A stretch of DNA of 64,000 bases from Gammaproteobacteria bacterium (GCA_025358295.1 JANYJY010000059.1:46097-110096), one strand, 5' to 3'; shown: positions 51,942 to 60,808, counted from the first letter of the stretch. The notes: generated from the sequence alone by a model not told the origin. Numbers and translations are program-made.

Positions 51942-52697
51942 GTGCTTCCGCGAGTTGCGATTTCACCGACCGACAGCCCTCATCAGAACGGGCTGCTCGC
52001 GGCTTTACCGGCGGCCGAGTACGAACGCGTCGTTGGGGAGCTAGACCTGGTAGAGCTGCGGCTAGGTGAAGTCCTATACGAACCGGGAGGGCAGCTGGAG
52101 CATGCGTACTTCCCGACCACGGCCATCGTGTCGCTGCACTATGTCCTCCACTGCGGCGACTCAACCGAGATCGCCGGCGTGGGCAACGAAGGAATGATCG
52201 GTGTCTCGCTGTTCCTGGGCGGCAATACGACGCCCAGTTCAGCCGTTGTGCACACCGCCGGCCACGCCTATCGCCTAGAGCGTTGTCTGCTGACAGCGGA
52301 GTTCGATCGCGGTGGGCCCATGTGCCATCTCTTGCTACGCTACACCCAAGCGCTGATCACGCAGGTGGCACAAACCGTCGTATGCAATCGACATCATTCA
52401 CTTGAACAACAACTGTGCCGCTGGTTGCTCGCGACTCTCGACCGAGTCCCCTCGGGTCAACTCGTCATGACCCAGCAATTGGTTGCGAGTTTGCTCGGCG
52501 TGAGGCGGGAAGGCATTACCGCAGCAGCGGGTCATTTGCAGCATGCGGGATTCATCAGCTACCGCCGCGGCCACATTTCCGTGCTTGAGCGCTCAGGGCT
52601 TGAGAGCCGTGCGTGCGAGTGCTACGCGGTCGTGAAGAAGGAGGTGACCCGCCTACTGTCGGATTTACAGTACCTTCCAACCACTGAGAATTTCTGA
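51942..52697 (+). CDS. Crp/Fnr-family regulator, paralogue 2
   Basis: 251 residues from GTG 51942. Same layout as the 48.1 kb protein: LGEVLYEPGGQLEHAYFPTT, GNEGMIGVSLFLGGNTTPSS, MTQQLVASLLGVRREGITAA, FISYRRGHISVLERSG, and the shared CNRHH ... EQQLCRWLL. The last few codons overlap the SYLF remnant read in reverse, so the natural C-terminus may have been changed. It follows the kinase / REC-PAS pair by six bases and may be its output. Confidence 0.88.
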   Translation: MLPRVAISPTDSPHQNGLLAALPAAEYERVVGELDLVELRLGEVLYEPGGQLEHAYFPTTAIVSLHYVLHCGDSTEIAGVGNEGMIGVSLFLGGNTTPSSAVVHTAGHAYRLERCLLTAEFDRGGPMCHLLLRYTQALITQVAQTVVCNRHHSLEQQLCRWLLATLDRVPSGQLVMTQQLVASLLGVRREGITAAAGHLQHAGFISYRRGHISVLERSGLESRACECYAVVKKEVTRLLSDLQYLPTTENF

Positions 52698-52830
52698 CCG
52701 GCCACGGTCGCGTTCACCATCAGTCCGCCCTTGGCGATCGTCGGAAACACCGCATAGCCGTAACTCTTATGGAAGAACTCACCGCTCTGATTTGAATTCC
52801 GGAAAAGCGTCGACGTATCGCTGTCACTTC
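52688..52830 (-). pseudogene. internally deleted SYLF-domain remnant
   Basis: On the minus strand the frame reads SDSDTSTLFRNSNQSGE, then FFHKSYGYAVFPTIAKGG and LMV, closely matching the N-terminal half of the intact SYLF protein (24.3 kb), and then jumps directly to NATVAGQKFS, which corresponds to its very C-terminus. The middle of the domain is missing and no start is intact. It overlaps the end of the Crp/Fnr gene. The rest of 52831-53107 shows nothing. Confidence 0.75.
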
Positions 52831-53107
52831 CGGCTTGGGTTATGTTCTCCCCGGGAGTCGCGTGTGCAGCGCGTCATCACGCCGGTCTGCTACCCACTCT
52901 CTTTGTGTGATGAACCCTTGATGGGTCCCCGCGCTCCGAATCTCGAATCCGCGACTCGCACCATGTTGCCCTCGCCGAGCCCTAATAATGCGCCGCAACG
53001 AATAAGGCTGTTGACGAATTGTGTGTTCAGCGCTAGGGTCGCCTGCGCGCTCCTACATAGAAGATATCGGCGATCGATCGATACATAATAAACCTAAGGG
53101 GAAAGGG

Positions 53108-54277
53108 ATGTCTCTACAAAAATTTCTAGTCGCGGGAATGCTCGTGATTCCCCTAGTGTCGTCGGGGGCGCCGTCGGCTCACATTCAGATCAAACCGGTC
53201 GAGGTCCTGCAGGATCGGCAGGCGGTGATGAACCACTTCCGAGCGCTTGGTTACAGGGCACACGGCAACGTCGACAGGGCGATGAGCGAAGGTGAACGAT
53301 CGAAGGGTCGCTCCTTCCCAACCTTCTCATCGTCCTTCTCCGTCGGCAGTGCCACGTATCCCTTCACGATGGTCGGGTTTCCGCCGAAATCCGGCCGTTC
53401 GACTGAAATCAAAACCCTGATCATTCCGTTGCGGATGAACTTCGTGTTTTTCGGTGCGAATTTCGATGTCAGCCACAGTTTCGATCCGGGTCCAGCGGTC
53501 ACCAATATCACGAATTCTCCTCTCTACTTACCGGCGCGGTTCCCCAACGGCACTGGTCAGTTCGTAGATCAAATGCAGCGGGCAGCGTTTTGGAATCAAA
53601 TGGATGAGGAGCACAAATGGCATGTCTATATGGACGAACCCAGGGTTGCCCCCACGGTAAACATCGAAGTGACGCCCGCGACCGGCACTCTGATGCAAGA
53701 TACGGCCGGCAATTTCATGGGTGACGTCTTGTTCGATTTCATAGATTCCCAGGCCCAGACAATTCTTCAACTGCTTGAGGTGGGGCCGGACACCCTGCCG
53801 ATATTCGTGACCGACAACGTCACTGCACAGGCACTCGGCTATCACACCGCTTATCCAGTGTCGGACGGTGAAGGTGGCACGCACGTTCAAACCTTCATTT
53901 ACACCAGTTGGCTTGATCCGGCGGTGGTTCCGCCCATTTTTGCCGACGTGAGCACGTTCAATCACGAGCTGGCGGAGTGGACAAACGACCCGTTCACGAA
54001 CAACCTGGTACCCGACTGGAACTTCCCGCCGCCGACTGATCCCCTTGCCAGCTGTTCGTTCAACCCATTGCTCGAGGTGGGCGATCCGCAGGGGAACGGG
54101 CCGACCTACCCAGACTTCCCCGCCATCGAAGTACCCGTCGGACACGTGACTTACCACCTGCAACAACTGGTGCTATGGCAGTGGTTCGCGGACCAGATCC
54201 CTTCCAGTGCGTTTGGTGGTTGGTATACCTTCCCCAGTCCCGGATCGCTGAAGGTTCCGGCTGTTTACTGTCCGTAA
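53108..54277 (+). CDS. exported protein with HExxxW metalloprotease-like motif
   Basis: 389 residues from ATG 53108 (AAGGGGAAAGGG upstream). Signal peptide MSLQKFLVAGMLVIPLVSSG. No family recognised with certainty. The STFNHELAEWTNDPFTNN segment has an HExxxW-type metal-binding helix and a downstream Asp/Asn, seen in some secreted metallopeptidases; GHVTYHLQQLVLWQWFADQ could offer a further ligand. Elsewhere it is a beta-rich, aromatic extracellular protein (DEEHKWHVYMDEPRV). Stands alone between a pseudogene and the LytTR gene. Confidence 0.7.
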   Translation: MSLQKFLVAGMLVIPLVSSGAPSAHIQIKPVEVLQDRQAVMNHFRALGYRAHGNVDRAMSEGERSKGRSFPTFSSSFSVGSATYPFTMVGFPPKSGRSTEIKTLIIPLRMNFVFFGANFDVSHSFDPGPAVTNITNSPLYLPARFPNGTGQFVDQMQRAAFWNQMDEEHKWHVYMDEPRVAPTVNIEVTPATGTLMQDTAGNFMGDVLFDFIDSQAQTILQLLEVGPDTLPIFVTDNVTAQALGYHTAYPVSDGEGGTHVQTFIYTSWLDPAVVPPIFADVSTFNHELAEWTNDPFTNNLVPDWNFPPPTDPLASCSFNPLLEVGDPQGNGPTYPDFPAIEVPVGHVTYHLQQLVLWQWFADQIPSSAFGGWYTFPSPGSLKVPAVYCP

Positions 54278-54523
54278 CGGGACGTATACGAAATCGACGG
54301 GTAGCATCGGCGTGTCGATGCGCCGGTGATGGCGTGCGGGGATGGGCACTTGTTCGGTTGTGGCCGGTCAACGTCGTCGGTTGGGCGCGGTCGACACCGA
54401 TGTCGGCCCCCTCGGAAGTTTCATTGAAAATGCGTCGCCGTTAAAACTGTCACCACTATGGACGCTGCGCGCCCAGTCTTACCAATATTTTGGCAGTGAT
54501 CAATGTAAGGAGGTCGTTCGGAT

Positions 54524-55276
54524 TTAATACGCTTGCTGAGATATTCCGCGCAATCCAAGTCGCGCATACGCGTCGCGCTTGTAACGTCGGCTCATTCTTA
54601 ATCGGGTGCCATCGCGAAGTGCAATCTCATAGTCACCATCCGACCCCGGTGCGAGTCGGCCAACGCGGTCGAGGTTCACGATTGTTGAGCGATGGATACG
54701 GACGAAGCCGGCACCGCGCAGATCCTCTTCGAGATCGGTAAGTGTGCGACGCAGTATGTGCGTCGCGGCGCCAACGTGCAGGCACGCGTAATAATCTGCC
54801 GACTCAATCCAGTCGATACTCGCGACATCGATGAAAATGACTTCGCCGACGCTGCGAATCGCAATTCTATCACGAGCCGTCGGCACCGCGCGGATCGCGG
54901 CGATGCGTTCGGAGACGCGCGCCATCATTTTGTCGAAACGCATTTCGTCGTAAGGTTTCAACAAATAATCCAGTGCGCCGGCTTCAAACGCCCGCAGCGC
55001 GTACGCATCGTAGGCGGTGACGAACACGATGACGGGAAGCCGTCTTCCGCCGAGGCGTTCGAGCACCTCGAAGCCGTCGCATTCCGGCATTTGTACGTCG
55101 AGAAACACAAGGTCGGGGGCGCGCTCTCGAATCGCATGGAGGGCCTCAGTGCCAGCGCCACACTGCTGTACGACGTCGATCTGGTGGTACGCGCTCAGCA
55201 TCCGGCAGAGGCCGCTACGCGCGAGCGGTTCATCGTCGACGATCAGCGCACGAATCTTAGGCATAACCGTCTGCAT
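54524..55276 (-). CDS. LytTR-family response regulator
   Basis: 250 residues (ATG 55264 is an alternative start). Receiver (~8-125: ALIVDDEPLARSGLCRML, Asp in LVFLDVQMPECDGF, Lys in YLLKPYDEM) and LytTR DNA-binding domain (~150-245: EVIFIDVASIDWIESADYY, FVRIHRSTIVNLDRVGR, LRMSRRYK). Immediately follows the LytS-type kinase, with five bases between stop and start. The 246-base gap to the convergent gene before it shows no clear terminator. Confidence 0.93.
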   Translation of the reverse strand: MQTVMPKIRALIVDDEPLARSGLCRMLSAYHQIDVVQQCGAGTEALHAIRERAPDLVFLDVQMPECDGFEVLERLGGRRLPVIVFVTAYDAYALRAFEAGALDYLLKPYDEMRFDKMMARVSERIAAIRAVPTARDRIAIRSVGEVIFIDVASIDWIESADYYACLHVGAATHILRRTLTDLEEDLRGAGFVRIHRSTIVNLDRVGRLAPGSDGDYEIALRDGTRLRMSRRYKRDAYARLGLRGISQQAY

Positions 55277-55281
55277 GATGC

Positions 55282-56364
55282 TTACGCCACGCGGTACGGC
55301 AGCGACACGCTGGCTTCAACGCCGTGGCGTACATCGCGCAGCGAGAATGAGCATTCGGCACCATATAGGCCGCGCAGGCGTGCGCGCACGTTACTGAGGC
55401 CCACGCCCCCTTCTTCGCGTTGATCGGAGAGCGCCGGGCCGTCGTTGTAGACGCTGAGATCGAGTCGTCCGTCGGCACGTGCGGCGGCAATACGTATATT
55501 TCCCGTGCCCGCGTGTTCCGCTATACCGTGACGGATCGCGTTTTCGACGAGCGGTTGCAACACGAGGGATGGCACGCGCGCCGGCAGCAGGTCGTCCGCG
55601 ACATTGATTTCAATGCGCAGGCGATCGGCGAAGCGCACCCTCTGAATATCGAGGTACCGATCGAGAAACTCGAGCTCTTCGCCCAGCGCAACTTCCTGCC
55701 GCTTGGTGTTGTCCATCAGTCGACGCAGCACGTCACTCAACGCAACCAGGGTAGTAATGGCTGCGCTAGTACGTCCGTCGCGGATCAGCACAACGGCACT
55801 GTTTAGCGCATTGAACAAGAAGTGGGGTTCGATCTGCCGCTGCAGCGCCTCGAGTTGTGATCGTGTCAGCGCCTCGCCGAGCAAGGCAGCATCGACCTGC
55901 TGCCGAAACAGGCGTTGCCGCGACGCGATGATATATCCGCCGGCAAGTATCGCAGCGTACAGGAACAGTGTTTGCAGAATGCCACTGTACATGTGACTGA
56001 ACCAAAGAGGGACAAATGGTCCTGCATGTTCTTTGAGTGCCCATGGATTCAGCCAGACTTCGAGCAGAGCAGTCCACCCCGACGCGACAAAGTCGATGGC
56101 CGCGCACACCAAGAGATGCACCCCTGCAACGACCGGGGAAAGCTTGTCGACGGGGAAACGCTGGGCCAGCGAGAGCACGAGCGGTGTGGCGATTGCCCAG
56201 GATAACCAAATCAGGACCTGTGTTACGTATAAAGCCACCCACTCGTGATGCATACCTTCGGCGCGCATCACGAAGACCGTCTGTGTCGCGTCAAAGAAAG
56301 CGATCACGAACCAGATCGTGGCGTTCCAGCGTTGCAGCGGCGCCCTGTTCGTCTCGGATGTCAT
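55282..56364 (-). CDS. LytS/YehU-type membrane histidine kinase
   Basis: 360 residues. About four membrane helices (~15-155), then the His_kinase domain with phospho-His in QRQIEPHFLFNALNSAVVLI, VLQPLVENAIRHGI and GVGLSNVRARLRGLYG. Pairs with the LytTR regulator downstream. Such pairs often control envelope or export genes; the divergent gene encodes an exported DJ-1-like protein, a natural target candidate. Confidence 0.92.
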   Translation of the reverse strand: MTSETNRAPLQRWNATIWFVIAFFDATQTVFVMRAEGMHHEWVALYVTQVLIWLSWAIATPLVLSLAQRFPVDKLSPVVAGVHLLVCAAIDFVASGWTALLEVWLNPWALKEHAGPFVPLWFSHMYSGILQTLFLYAAILAGGYIIASRQRLFRQQVDAALLGEALTRSQLEALQRQIEPHFLFNALNSAVVLIRDGRTSAAITTLVALSDVLRRLMDNTKRQEVALGEELEFLDRYLDIQRVRFADRLRIEINVADDLLPARVPSLVLQPLVENAIRHGIAEHAGTGNIRIAAARADGRLDLSVYNDGPALSDQREEGGVGLSNVRARLRGLYGAECSFSLRDVRHGVEASVSLPYRVA

Positions 56365-56497
56365 GACCCAAGGTTAACGCAGACACAACATCTTGGAGGC
56401 CCATTTGCAGCCGGACGCCTGGCGCATGCAGTGAGCGGCGTTTCTGTCGCTTTGTCTCGGAGGCATGCTGGAGCCCCCATCCTCATAGGATCGTCTC

Positions 56498-57568
56498 ATG
56501 CTGCCCACCATCGCCTGTGGCCTTTTGGCCGCTGCTTCCTTCAACGCCGCTGCCGCCGCGCCAGTGGCGGGTTCCAAATTCTCCGGGGCCGAGCAGGGTT
56601 CGATTCCGATTGCGTTCGTGTTGACTGAAGGCGCCGTGATGATCGACTTCGCTGGTCCGTGGGAAGTATTTCAAGATGTGATGGTGCCTTCGCGTGGCGG
56701 CGCGATGGCTGATCAACACGTGTTCCACCCGTACGTCGTTTCCGATAGCAAGCAGCCGCTCCACGTTTCTGGAGGCATGACCGTGACGCCGGATTACACG
56801 TTCGACGATGCACCGACAGCTAAGATCGTAGTAGTTCCCGCGCAGCACGGCGAGTCGCCGAAGATGATGGAATGGTTGCGTAACGCAGCCGCGCACGGCG
56901 ACGTTGTAATGTCTGTGTGCACAGGCGCATTTAAGCTCGCCAAGGCTCGGTTGCTCGATGGCAAGCCGGCAACGACGCACCACAGCTCCTGGAGCCGCTT
57001 TCAGCAGGAGTTTCCGAATGTGCATCTGCAACGTGACAGGCGCTTCGTGCAGAGCGACGGCGTCGTCTTTACTTCAGGCGGGCTCAGCTCCGGCATCGAT
57101 CTCGCCCTGCACATCGTGGATGGATACTTCGGCCGCGATGTCGCTGCCGCAACGGCGCGGCAGCTTGAATACGAAGGCACAGGATGGACGGGAGACGGCA
57201 CTTCCAATGTCAGGTATTCGGAGCCAATTGTGGTGCATACGCCGGCTGATGCCTATCACGATGGCCCATTCGGGAATTGGCGCGGAACGCTTGCCTCTTC
57301 TGACGGCGCGTTCCGCGTTACGGTGCACCTCTGGCCAGGTATAAGCAACAAGCCCACCGGGACAGTCGACAGCATCGACGACGACGTGTATGACGCGCCG
57401 ATCAACAAAGCAGAGATCGAAGGCACGAATATAATGTTCGCAGTCAGTGAAGGACGGTTCAGCGGCAAGTTCGATGCGAGGCGCGATGCAATTATAGGTA
57501 CCTGGACGCAGGGTCAGGCAAGACTGCCGTTAACTTTGCTTCGTGCGCCGGGCTATTCGTCAGACTGA
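56498..57568 (+). CDS. exported DJ-1/PfpI-family protein
   Basis: 356 residues. Signal-like N-terminus (MLPTIACGLLAAASFNAAAA). DJ-1/PfpI domain (~35-225): FVLTEGAVMIDFAGPWEVFQ, nucleophile-elbow Cys in VVMSVCTGAFKLAKA, and FTSGGLSSGIDLALHIVDGY, as in the sensor domain of AraC-type regulators, but with no DNA-binding domain. The remaining ~120 residues (FGNWRGTLASSDGAFRVTVH) form a beta-rich second domain. Role unknown. Divergent from the LytS kinase. Confidence 0.85.
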   Translation: MLPTIACGLLAAASFNAAAAAPVAGSKFSGAEQGSIPIAFVLTEGAVMIDFAGPWEVFQDVMVPSRGGAMADQHVFHPYVVSDSKQPLHVSGGMTVTPDYTFDDAPTAKIVVVPAQHGESPKMMEWLRNAAAHGDVVMSVCTGAFKLAKARLLDGKPATTHHSSWSRFQQEFPNVHLQRDRRFVQSDGVVFTSGGLSSGIDLALHIVDGYFGRDVAAATARQLEYEGTGWTGDGTSNVRYSEPIVVHTPADAYHDGPFGNWRGTLASSDGAFRVTVHLWPGISNKPTGTVDSIDDDVYDAPINKAEIEGTNIMFAVSEGRFSGKFDARRDAIIGTWTQGQARLPLTLLRAPGYSSD

Positions 57569-57763
57569 GCGTTAGTATCCGATCCCGATATCGACCGATC
57601 TGTCATGTGGTGTTCAAGGGTTTGAGCAAATAGTCGCATGTTCAAGAGCATTGAATCCTTTGCCGGCATTGAGGCGGAGAACATTCGGCCGTACTCGCGA
57701 AAAGCATGCGCGCTTATGCTGCGAAATCGGACAAAGCCCCTTCTCAAGGGAGGAGTCCTAAAT

Positions 57764-57985
57764 ATGGGCGCCACTGATATGCTGACAGGCTTGGAGCACC
57801 GCCATGACAATATCGTCCGACTCAGGAAGGAGCTGGCGCTAGGAATTACCACGGACAAGAAAAGTATGTACCACCAGGCCGTTGCATATGTGACCCGCTT
57901 GGGGCAGATCTACTACTTCGCAATATCAAAGTTCGTGGAGCAAGCTGGATGTGAAGGAACACGAAAAGTCTGTGCCGAGATGTAG
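57764..57985 (+). CDS. small hypothetical protein
   Basis: 73 residues; ATG 57764 has AAGGGAGGAG upstream, a strong ribosome site, so it is likely real although the frame opens earlier. Helical: LTGLEHRHDNIVRLRKELAL, YHQAVAYVTRLGQIYYFAIS. Two Cys near the C-terminus. Not recognised. It stands at the edge of the toxin-antitoxin segment. Confidence 0.55.
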   Translation: MGATDMLTGLEHRHDNIVRLRKELALGITTDKKSMYHQAVAYVTRLGQIYYFAISKFVEQAGCEGTRKVCAEM

Positions 57986-58167
57986 GGCTTCTGAGCACCG
58001 TTATCCTCTGGGACCCACAGCCTACTTAGAGAAGGTCACGCAGCCGTCGCCCGGAGCTTTTTTTGTGTCCTCCGCCGGTGGTAGTCGGTACGGCTATCTT
58101 TGAATCGATGGGTTTCAAACGGGCCACCATGGAACGTGGGATCTGCACAGCCGGCTCGCGCGGCAGC

Positions 58168-58560
58168 TCAAAAGGCAACAGCGGAGATGTCCGTGTTCGT
58201 GAAATCTTCTCCCTTGAAGAGTAGTGCTTCACCTGTGACCTTCGCGAGCGCATAGCTGAAGCAGTCGCCAAAATTCAGCCCCGCGGAATGGCGGCCCTTG
58301 CCATAACGGCGCCAAGCTTCCCGGGCGGCTTCGGCCTGGTCCGCCGTCACGGATTCGATTGACAGCCCCGCCTTTGCGATCAGGAGATCGAGCTCCCGAC
58401 CGCCAGCGGGACCATAGCGAGACTCGATCACAAGCGTCGCCTCCACCACCGTGGCCGCGGATATGAGCCTTGTCACATCTGATTCCATCGCCGCCGCCAA
58501 TCGTGCGGCCTCAGGCTCCATGCTAAGTAAGGCGACCAATGCGGAAGTGTCGACGACCAC
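58168..58560 (-). CDS. vapC: VapC toxin, PIN-domain ribonuclease
   Basis: 130 residues, GTG start at 58560. PIN acidic residues: Asp in MVVDTSALVALL, Glu in ATVVEATLVIES, and Asp in NFGDCFSYALA with a further Asp in LFKGEDFTNTD. VapC cleaves RNA (often initiator tRNA) when not held by VapB. Located 11 bases after vapB, so it is the second gene of the pair. Confidence 0.93.
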   Translation of the reverse strand: MVVDTSALVALLSMEPEAARLAAAMESDVTRLISAATVVEATLVIESRYGPAGGRELDLLIAKAGLSIESVTADQAEAAREAWRRYGKGRHSAGLNFGDCFSYALAKVTGEALLFKGEDFTNTDISAVAF

Positions 58561-58571
58561 CGTTTTCGGCT

Positions 58572-58823
58572 CTACCGCGGCAGCCCATTATCGTCGTAGC
58601 CGATGATTTCCTCTGCGGATCGGTCGTTCTCTACTGGGAGGCGAGCGCAGCGCCTACCGATTTTCAACAGCTCCTCGCTCAAGCGCGGACCACGGGGGCG
58701 ACGCACGCGTGCAAGGCGCTCGCGCAAAGACCGAACTACTGCTGCGGTCAAGGTTTCACCAGTGGCTTTGGCAACCTCGCGTGCCAGACGATCCGCTTCT
58801 GGGTCTTTTATGCTTAATGCCAT
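58572..58823 (-). CDS. vapB: VapB antitoxin
   Basis: 83 residues. [20 protein letters not shown] with [20 protein letters not shown] matches the VapB group of the Rv0623 type (ribbon-helix-helix N-terminus). The C-terminal arm ([15 protein letters not shown]) contacts VapC in relatives. ATG 58823 directly abuts the operator palindrome and has no clear ribosome site, so a leaderless message is possible. Confidence 0.9.
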   Translation of the reverse strand: MALSIKDPEADRLAREVAKATGETLTAAVVRSLRERLARVRRPRGPRLSEELLKIGRRCARLPVENDRSAEEIIGYDDNGLPR

Positions 58824-58841
58824 ACTTTTGTATATAAAAGT
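58824..58841. promoter_or_regulatory. vapBC operator/promoter palindrome
   Basis: ACTTTTGTATATAAAAGT, a palindrome with arms ACTTTT / AAAAGT, immediately before the vapB ATG. GTATATAA recurs at 58830 and 58850. The AT-rich core can serve as -10 and as the site for VapB autorepression. Confidence 0.6.
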
Positions 58842-59056
58842 AGAATGACGTATATAATAGGCTGCGGAAAACGCAGTGTAAAGGCTGAGCTCAGCAAAGA
58901 GCGATTGCCCCTTCCATTGTGGACGCTATGAGAGTCCCTGACGCTCCGTCACAACGGCTCAGTCGAATACCTTTCTTCGGCTGATATCGTTTCATATGCG
59001 TACTCACTCGTCCTCGGACTAATGAGCCATTTTCGGGCTGTTGTACCATACTATTT

Positions 59057-59078
59057 TATAGCCTGGAATAAGGCTATA
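59057..59078. promoter_or_regulatory. hipBA operator candidate
   Basis: TATAGCC-N8-GGCTATA, seven perfect pairs, with another half-site GGCTATA at 59111-59117 just before the hipB ATG. HipB-type proteins bind inverted repeats in their own promoter. The remaining bases 58842-59056 show no gene. Confidence 0.6.
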
Positions 59079-59118
59079 TGATAGGATTGGCCGTTAATAA
59101 ATCTTTTTAAGGCTATAA

Positions 59119-59430
59119 ATGTGCGTCACTCGAACTAGTGCGGATCTGGAAGCGCTGCTGGGTTCGCGCTTGCGCGAATTGCGGCTGCTCAAAAATCTTG
59201 ATCAGAAGTCCCTTGCTGAGCGGGCAGGCATTTCTCTCAACGCAGTAAAACATCTGGAATCTGGCAAGGGCGCACGCGTTAACTCACTTATAAAAGTGGT
59301 GCGCGCTCTAGAGCGGACTGACTGGCTGGACACGCTCGCACCTATCGTTTCCATTAGTCCGATGCAAATGCTCAAGAGCGGCAGCCGCGAACCCAGGCGC
59401 GCCCGCCGTAGGGCCCGCGCGCGTGTATAA
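59119..59430 (+). CDS. hipB: HipB-like antitoxin, XRE helix-turn-helix
   Basis: 103 residues. XRE fold ~10-75: RLRELRLLKNLDQKSLAERA, ISLNAVKHLESGKG. The C-terminal tail is highly basic (REPRRARRRARARV). ATG 59119 follows the GGCTATA half-site. Overlaps hipA by eight bases, so the two are coupled. Repressor and partner of the HipA-like kinase. Confidence 0.85.
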   Translation: MCVTRTSADLEALLGSRLRELRLLKNLDQKSLAERAGISLNAVKHLESGKGARVNSLIKVVRALERTDWLDTLAPIVSISPMQMLKSGSREPRRARRRARARV

Positions 59431-60706
59431 ATCTGTCGTCATCGTTGAGATTCGGGCCTGGAACCATCTCGTCGGCGCCGCAGCTTTAGACCCCCGGCTG
59501 GGGTACTTCGCCTTCGAGTATGCCCCAGCATTTATCAAGACGGGAATTGAGCTTGCACCGATGACCATGCCACTAGGCAAAGCTCAGCAGCCATTTATAT
59601 TTCCAGAGCTAGCGGATCTCACTTTCAAGCGCTTGCCGGCGATGCTTGCAGATGCCTTGCCGGACGACTTCGGCAACAGCCTGGTCAATGCGTGGATGGC
59701 CAATCAAGGTGTGGCCGTGCGCGACATCACGGCTTTGGATCGACTTGCCTACATGGGGAAGCGAGGAATGGGCGCTCTCGAATTTCGTCCCGCGCGCGGT
59801 CCTACCACCCGGCATGCAACCGCGATCGTGTTATCCGAGCTGGTAGAGAGCGCTAGGCAGGCTGTGCACGGCGAGATTGGCGATGACCCGCGTGCTGTGG
59901 CCGCGCTGAAGCAGCTCATCTCCGTCGGTACTTCCGCCGGTGGTGCTCGAGCAAAGGCGGCGATCGCCTGGAATCCGGCGACGAACGAAATTCGCGCCGG
60001 GCAGTTCGATGTTGATTCGGGCTTCGAGCACTGGCTGTTGAAGTTCGATGGCATCGGCAAGGACAGCGAACTCGGTGAGTCGCAAAGGTACGGGCGGATC
60101 GAATACGCCTACTACCTGATGGCCACGCAGGCGGGGGTCGTCATGTCGCCGTGCCGGCTGCTAGAGGAGAGTGGCCGCGCGCATTTCATGACGAAACGAT
60201 TCGACCGCGTCGGCAACACCAAAATGCACACCCAAACGCTGTGCGGCATGGCGCAGCTCGACTACAGAGCCAGAGGCGTCCACGACTACAGTCAATTCTT
60301 GAGCACAATGCGACAACTGAAAATGAGCTCCGAAGCGTTCGAGCAGGCGTTTCGCCGAATCGCTTTCAACGTGATGGCCACAAACTGTGATGACCATACG
60401 AAGAACATCTCGTTTATTTTGCGTGAGCAAACCCGTTGGGAGCTCGCTCCCGCCTATGACTTGATCTACGCGTACAATCCGAAGGGTAAATGGACCTATC
60501 AGCACCTGATGTCGGTGAATGGAAAATTCGATCACGTTGAGCGGACTGATCTGTTATTGCTTGCCGACCGCTTTGAGATTGGAGCGCCTTCCAGGGTGCT
60601 CGCCGAGGTGAGGAATGCCGTCTCGGCCTGGCCGGAGTTCGCAAGGCAGGCCCAAGTATCGAGGGCCTCAACTGATCGCATACATCTTCACCATGTGTTG
60701 TTGTAG
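59423..60706 (+). CDS. hipA: HipA-like Ser/Thr kinase toxin
   Basis: 427 residues from GTG 59423, inside the end of hipB. HipA features: FGNSLVNAWMANQGV, SVGTSAGGARAKAAIAW (P-loop-like region), WLLKFDGIGKD, MTKRFDRVG, and the kinase core NCDDHTKNISFIL with ELAPAYDLIYAYN. Catalytic Asp and metal Asn/Asp are present, so it should be active. HipA phosphorylates glutamyl-tRNA synthetase and gives persistence; targets vary among relatives. Confidence 0.92.
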   Translation: MYKSVVIVEIRAWNHLVGAAALDPRLGYFAFEYAPAFIKTGIELAPMTMPLGKAQQPFIFPELADLTFKRLPAMLADALPDDFGNSLVNAWMANQGVAVRDITALDRLAYMGKRGMGALEFRPARGPTTRHATAIVLSELVESARQAVHGEIGDDPRAVAALKQLISVGTSAGGARAKAAIAWNPATNEIRAGQFDVDSGFEHWLLKFDGIGKDSELGESQRYGRIEYAYYLMATQAGVVMSPCRLLEESGRAHFMTKRFDRVGNTKMHTQTLCGMAQLDYRARGVHDYSQFLSTMRQLKMSSEAFEQAFRRIAFNVMATNCDDHTKNISFILREQTRWELAPAYDLIYAYNPKGKWTYQHLMSVNGKFDHVERTDLLLLADRFEIGAPSRVLAEVRNAVSAWPEFARQAQVSRASTDRIHLHHVLL

Positions 60707-60800
60707 GTCGAACCATTTGCCGTGCCGTTTAACTCGCACGGCTTGCGGCGGACGTTGGCGACCCGAATCGGCGCGGCGCTCGGCGTTGGCGGCGAACAGC
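60707..60800 (+). pseudogene. probable tyrosine-recombinase remnant
   Basis: In one frame, after a TAG at 60704, the sequence reads AVPFNSHGLRRTLATRI then GAALGVGGEQL. HGLRRTLAT resembles the HxLRRT box of phage-type integrases. Only about 30 codons remain and the frame runs into the 3' end of kup. Too short to be certain. Confidence 0.4.
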
Positions 60801-60808
60801 TGAGTCAG

